A model generated the notes under the pieces. It did not search any database. It saw only the letters and a program-made list of their open reading frames with translations, and was not told where the DNA came from. Of a stretch of DNA of 8,404 nucleotides, positions 5,638-8,404 are shown piece after piece (position 1 is the first letter of the stretch; each line of letters opens with the position of its first letter). The translations under genes and the position numbers were made by a program. Source of the DNA: Clostridia bacterium (GTDB lineage: Bacteria > Bacillota > Clostridia > Oscillospirales > QAMX01); NCBI GenBank assembly GCA_024404415.1, contig JAKSPX010000050.1, positions 1 to 8,404 of the forward strand, in the 5' to 3' direction.

Positions 5638-6342
5638 ATGCTCAGAATCGAACACCTGACCAAGACTTACGGCGACGTGAAGGCCGTGGATGATCTTTCC
5701 CTGCACATTCTCCCGGGCGAGATCTACGGTTTCATCGGCCACAACGGCGCGGGCAAGACCACGACCCTGAAAAGCGCCGTCGGCATCCTCGCCTTTGACA
5801 AGGGCGACATCTTTGTGGACGGTCTTTCCATCAAATCCGATCCCCTCGCCTGCAAAGCCAAGATCGCCTACATCCCGGATAACCCCGACCTCTATGAGTT
5901 CATGACCGGCATCGCCTACCTCAACTTCGTGGCCGACATCTTCGGCGTTTCGGCAGATGACCGTGCCTCGCGCATCCATAACTACGCGGAGGTCTTCGAG
6001 CTCACGTCCGATCTCGCCCAGCCCATCTCGGCCTATTCTCACGGCATGAAGCAGAAGCTGGCCATCATCTCGGCCCTCATCCACGACCCGCGCCTCATCC
6101 TCATGGATGAGCCCTTCGTCGGTCTCGACCCGAAGGCCTCCCACAGCCTCAAGGAGCTCATGCGCGAGCACTGCAGCCGGGGCGGCGCCATCTTCTTCTC
6201 CACCCACGTCCTCGAGGTGGCCGAAAAGCTCTGCGACAAGGTGGCCATCATCAAATCCGGCAGGCTCATCAAGTCCGGCACCATGGAGGAGGTCAAGGGC
6301 GACGCGTCGCTCGAATCGGTATTCCTCGAACTGGAGGACTAA
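5638..6342 (+). CDS. ABC transporter ATP-binding protein (exporter type)
   Basis: 234 residues with a complete nucleotide-binding domain. Walker A is GHNGAGKTT (34-42). The signature loop is SHGMKQK (134-140), a common exporter variant of LSGGQ. Walker B is LILMDEP (153-159) with catalytic E158, followed by the D-loop GLDP (162-165) and the switch histidine in STH (H190). The order, size and closing segment (IIKSGRLIKSGTMEEVK) match the ABC-2 exporter ATPases of the CcmA/EcsA-like class. It would power the permease encoded three bases downstream, at the cytoplasmic face of the membrane. The SD AAGGAG (5624-5629) is 8 bases before ATG. The exported substrate cannot be inferred; candidates in this broad class include peptides, antibiotics and lipids. 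I see no regulator gene beside it. Confidence 0.93.
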   Translation: MLRIEHLTKTYGDVKAVDDLSLHILPGEIYGFIGHNGAGKTTTLKSAVGILAFDKGDIFVDGLSIKSDPLACKAKIAYIPDNPDLYEFMTGIAYLNFVADIFGVSADDRASRIHNYAEVFELTSDLAQPISAYSHGMKQKLAIISALIHDPRLILMDEPFVGLDPKASHSLKELMREHCSRGGAIFFSTHVLEVAEKLCDKVAIIKSGRLIKSGTMEEVKGDASLESVFLELED

Positions 6343-6345
6343 GCC

Positions 6346-7938
6346 ATGTTCAAAGCCTTACTCAAAAAGCAGTTCGCCGAATTAAACGCCTCCTATTTTC
6401 AAAATCGCAAGACCGGCAAAATGAGGAGCCGGAAGAGTATGATCGGCATGATCGTCCTCTACGCCTTCCTCTTCCTCTTGATCGCGTGTTCCTTCTTCGC
6501 CGTGGCGAGCATGATCGCTACAGCCCTTGTCCCGGCGGACTTCGGATGGCTCTTTTTCGTCATCGTCGGGGTGCTTTCCATTCTGCTCGGCGTGTTCGGC
6601 GGCGTGTTTTCCACCTACACGGGGTTATACCTCGCCAAGGACAACGAAATGCTGTTCGCCATGCCCATCCCGCCCCGCAAGATCCTTGCGGCGCGCCTCG
6701 TCGGCGTGTACGCCATGGGACTTCTCTATGAGGCGCTGGTCTTCATCCCCTCCTGCGTGGCCTATTACCTCGCGGGCGGCGCGACGGTCGCAAGCGTGAT
6801 CACCTCGGTTCTCATGATCCCGATCCTCGGGTTCCTCGTTCTCACCCTCACCTGCTTCTTCGGGTGGCTGGTAGCGCTGCTCTCCTCCAGGCTCAAGCGC
6901 AAGAGCGTCATCACGGTCATCCTCTCCCCGGTCTTCATCGGCGTTTACTATTATTTCTGCCTCAACTACTATTCCGCCATCCAGAACCTCGTGGAGCACG
7001 CCTCCGAGGTGGGCGTGAAGATCCAGTCCGGCGCCTATCCGCTCTATCTCATGGGCCGTGCGGCCGACGGGCACATCCCCTCTTTCCTGATCTTCACCCT
7101 CGCGGTTTTCCTTCTCGCGGCGCTCACCTACTACATCCTCTCCAAGACCTTCCTCAAACTCGCCACCAGGCACGCTTCTGCCGCCAAAGCCGTGTATAAG
7201 GAAAAGCCGGTGAAGCAGAAGAATCACCGCTCCGCCCTGCTCTTTAAGGAGTGGAAACGCTTCTCCTCCAGTGCCAACTATATGCTCAACTGCGGCCTCG
7301 GCGCGGTCTTCATGCCTGCCGCGGGCATCGCCGCTCTGATCTTCCGCGGGCGCATCCAGACGCTTCTCGACGCCTTTGATCCGCCGCACGGTATACTCGC
7401 CGTCATCGCCGCGGCGGCGGTCTGCCTCCTTTCCTCCATGTGCGACATCTCCGCGCCGTCGGTCTCTCTGGAGGGACGGAACCTCTGGATCCTCCAATCC
7501 ATGCCGGTCAGCCCTGCCGAAGTTCTGGACGCCAAGCTGCGCCTCCACAAGTTGGTCGCGCTTCCCCCGACCGTCTTCCTCTCGGTCGCGCTGGCGATCG
7601 TTTTGAAGGCCGATTTTGAATCGGCGCTTCTGATGACGCTTTTCCCGGTGATCTTCGTCATGTTCAGCGCAGCGGGCGGCCTCGCCGTCAATCTCCTGAT
7701 GCCGAATGTCACCTGGACCAACGAGATCGCCCCCACCAAGCAGGGCGCAAGCGCCACCACCGCCCTCTCCGGCGCCTGGCTCGACGCCATCCTCTTCGGC
7801 GTGGGCGGTTACTTCGCCTGCGAGGTCATTGAGGGGTATCAGTACCTCCTCATCGCCATTGTGGTCTTCTCCTTCCTCACCCGCCTTATCCAGAACTGGA
7901 TCCGCACCAAAGGCGCTGAGATCTTCGCTTCTCTCTGA
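6346..7938 (+). CDS. ABC-2 type exporter permease, two-half architecture
   Basis: 530 residues, strongly hydrophobic, with about 12 membrane-like segments. The clearer ones are near 33-60, 67-95, 121-145, 148-180, 188-208, 244-266, 315-333, 350-366, 404-420, 427-452, 478-492 and 498-515. A charged cytoplasmic linker lies at about 270-310. The protein looks like two related halves: LLKKQFAELNASYF (5-18) parallels LLFKEWKRFSSSANYM (298-313), and NEMLFAMPIPPRKILAARL (100-118) parallels GRNLWILQSMPVSPAEVLDA (377-396). This is the layout of large putative ABC exporter membrane subunits in Firmicutes. The SD GGAGG (6333-6337) lies inside the last codons of the ATPase gene and the gap is 3 bases, so the two are coupled. 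Substrate unknown. Confidence 0.9.
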   Translation: MFKALLKKQFAELNASYFQNRKTGKMRSRKSMIGMIVLYAFLFLLIACSFFAVASMIATALVPADFGWLFFVIVGVLSILLGVFGGVFSTYTGLYLAKDNEMLFAMPIPPRKILAARLVGVYAMGLLYEALVFIPSCVAYYLAGGATVASVITSVLMIPILGFLVLTLTCFFGWLVALLSSRLKRKSVITVILSPVFIGVYYYFCLNYYSAIQNLVEHASEVGVKIQSGAYPLYLMGRAADGHIPSFLIFTLAVFLLAALTYYILSKTFLKLATRHASAAKAVYKEKPVKQKNHRSALLFKEWKRFSSSANYMLNCGLGAVFMPAAGIAALIFRGRIQTLLDAFDPPHGILAVIAAAAVCLLSSMCDISAPSVSLEGRNLWILQSMPVSPAEVLDAKLRLHKLVALPPTVFLSVALAIVLKADFESALLMTLFPVIFVMFSAAGGLAVNLLMPNVTWTNEIAPTKQGASATTALSGAWLDAILFGVGGYFACEVIEGYQYLLIAIVVFSFLTRLIQNWIRTKGAEIFASL

Positions 7939-7955
7939 AAGCCTATAAAGCCCGC

Positions 7956-7989
7956 CGCCCGGCCGCGCAATGCGCCCGGGCGCTTTTTT
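7956..7989 (+). terminator. Intrinsic terminator of the ABC operon
   Basis: CGCCCGG (7956-7962) pairs with CCGGGCG (7976-7982), and within it GCGC (7965-7968) pairs with GCGC (7972-7975) around an AAT loop. This gives an 11-base-pair stem with a two-base bulge, followed by C and then six Ts (7984-7989). It begins 17 bases after the permease stop. Confidence 0.9.
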
Positions 7990-8042
7990 CATACAAATCC
8001 CTTTTCCGCCACATAGCCCCAACAGGCTAGCCAGGGAAAGGG

Positions 8043-8068
8043 CGCCCGCAGGGGCGGGCGGGGTTTTT
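8043..8068 (+). promoter_or_regulatory. GC-rich hairpin with T-tract just before spoIIID
   Basis: CGCCCGC (8043-8049) pairs perfectly with GCGGGCG (8054-8060) around the loop AGGG, followed by GGG and five Ts (8064-8068). The start codon is at 8072. The only SD-like purine run (8056-8063) overlaps the 3' arm and the bases next to it, so the hairpin could hide it. It could act as an attenuator or translational gate, or be a leftover terminator. Confidence 0.5.
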
Positions 8069-8071
8069 GAA

Positions 8072-8326
8072 ATGAGAAACGAATTTGAAGCGCGGGCCGA
8101 GGAGCTTGCGCACTTCATCATCGACAAAGGCGCCACCGTCCGCGCCGCCGCCGCGCGCTTCGGCGTGTCCAAATCGACGGTGCACAAGGACGTCACCGAG
8201 CGCCTTCACAGGATCGACCCACGCCTGGAAAAAGAGGTCAGGCGCGTGCTCGACCGCAACAAGGCCGAGCGGCACATCCGCGGGGGCATGGCCACAAGAG
8301 AAAAATACCTGCTCCGCAAGGTATAA
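8072..8326 (+). CDS. spoIIID: SpoIIID, mother-cell sporulation transcription regulator
   Basis: 84 residues, close to the 93 of Bacillus subtilis SpoIIID. A helix-turn-helix spans about residues 21-42, with ATVRAAAARFGVSKSTVHKD matching the strongly conserved DNA-recognition block. VTERL follows, and the tail NKAERHIRGGMATREKYLL (63-81) is the family hallmark containing the basic region used for DNA binding. In B. subtilis the protein acts in the mother cell after sigma-E and controls many sigma-E genes and sigK; that role is assumed here by homology. I chose ATG 8072 because homologues begin at this point and a longer frame from 7970 would read through the terminator and hairpin. There is no classic SD, only a G-rich run. 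It is separated from the ABC genes by a terminator, so it needs its own promoter. Confidence 0.95.
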   Translation: MRNEFEARAEELAHFIIDKGATVRAAAARFGVSKSTVHKDVTERLHRIDPRLEKEVRRVLDRNKAERHIRGGMATREKYLLRKV

Positions 8327-8344
8327 AAAGAGGGCTGTAAAAAA

Positions 8345-8383
8345 CGGATTGCCACGACCATCCTGCGGGATGGCCTCGCAATG
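8345..8383 (+). repeat. Palindromic intergenic repeat, type A, copy 2
   Basis: The outer arms ATTGC (8348-8352) and GCAAT (8378-8382) enclose a perfect inner hairpin, CCATCC (8358-8363) with GGATGG (8368-8373) around TGCG. It shares ACGGATTGCCAC and CGCAATG with copy 1 at 5214-5252 in the same orientation, but the inner arms differ in sequence while still pairing. It lies 18 bases after the spoIIID stop. Confidence 0.75.
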
Positions 8384-8404
8384 CCACGTGAGGTCTTTAA
8401 GCCC

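Noticed and set aside
5146..6207. Minus-strand 353-codon open frame opposite the ABC ATPase and spacer
   Set aside because: It runs through palindromic repeats and the antisense of a clear ATPase gene, with no SD and no recognisable domain.
7990..7998. CATACAAAT as a sigma-E -10 element for spoIIID
   Set aside because: It is close to the CATACAnT consensus, but no ATA-type -35 lies at the required spacing, where the ABC terminator stem sits instead.
7970..8071. A 34-residue N-terminal extension of SpoIIID from an upstream start
   Set aside because: It would be translated from within the ABC terminator and through a second hairpin, has Pro-rich non-homologous sequence, and known SpoIIID proteins begin at the MRxxxExRAxEJA-like segment.
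6625..8196. Long minus-strand open frame opposite the permease and spoIIID genes
   Set aside because: Its product is a highly charged, Gly/Glu/Asp/Arg-rich string typical of the antisense of GC-rich membrane genes, and it crosses a terminator and the spoIIID gene.
5214..8383. Composite transposon formed by the two type A repeats around the ABC genes and spoIIID
   Set aside because: The repeats are short hairpins in direct orientation with no transposase, and the enclosed spoIIID is a core sporulation gene.

Overview
The window looks like chromosomal DNA of an endospore-forming Firmicute, most likely a GC-rich gut-type member of the Clostridia (Oscillospirales or a neighbour). This rests on four things: a clear spoIIID gene at the right end, strong AGGAGG-type ribosome binding sites, sigma-A-like promoters, and palindromic intergenic repeats of the ATTGCCAC...GCAAT kind that I associate with these genomes. 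Assignment below class is inference. By eye most of the window is about 60% GC. The first 1.75 kb is clearly lower, near 50% in the gene and AT-rich in the upstream spacer.

Left block (1-1740, minus strand): a two-gene unit with its own promoter (TTGAAA-17-TATAAT). It encodes an uncharacterised 514-residue protein, then the first 20 codons of a second gene whose N-terminus resembles TerB-like proteins. The SD of the second gene overlaps the stop codon of the first, so the two are translationally linked. This block is the best candidate for an undescribed accessory system.

Middle block (1785-5183, plus strand): a sigma-A promoter (TTGACA-17-TAAGAT, with a small inverted repeat in the spacer) drives three tightly packed genes. 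They are a GH28/pectate-lyase-like right-handed beta-helix protein, a cellulase-like TIM-barrel protein with glutamates in the clan GH-A positions, and a GNAT acetyltransferase broken by a one-base shift. None of the three has a signal peptide, which suggests intracellular carbohydrate processing. The substrate cannot be read from sequence.

Spacer (5184-5637): about 450 bases without a credible gene. It holds a cluster of palindromic repeats of at least two kinds, partly degenerate. A second copy of the first kind lies at the right edge of the window (8345-8383).

Right block (5638-8326, plus strand): an ABC exporter pair (ATPase, then a 12-TM-like permease built as two related halves), closed by a strong intrinsic terminator. 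After it comes spoIIID, the mother-cell sporulation regulator, whose start codon sits just behind a GC-rich hairpin with a T-tract.
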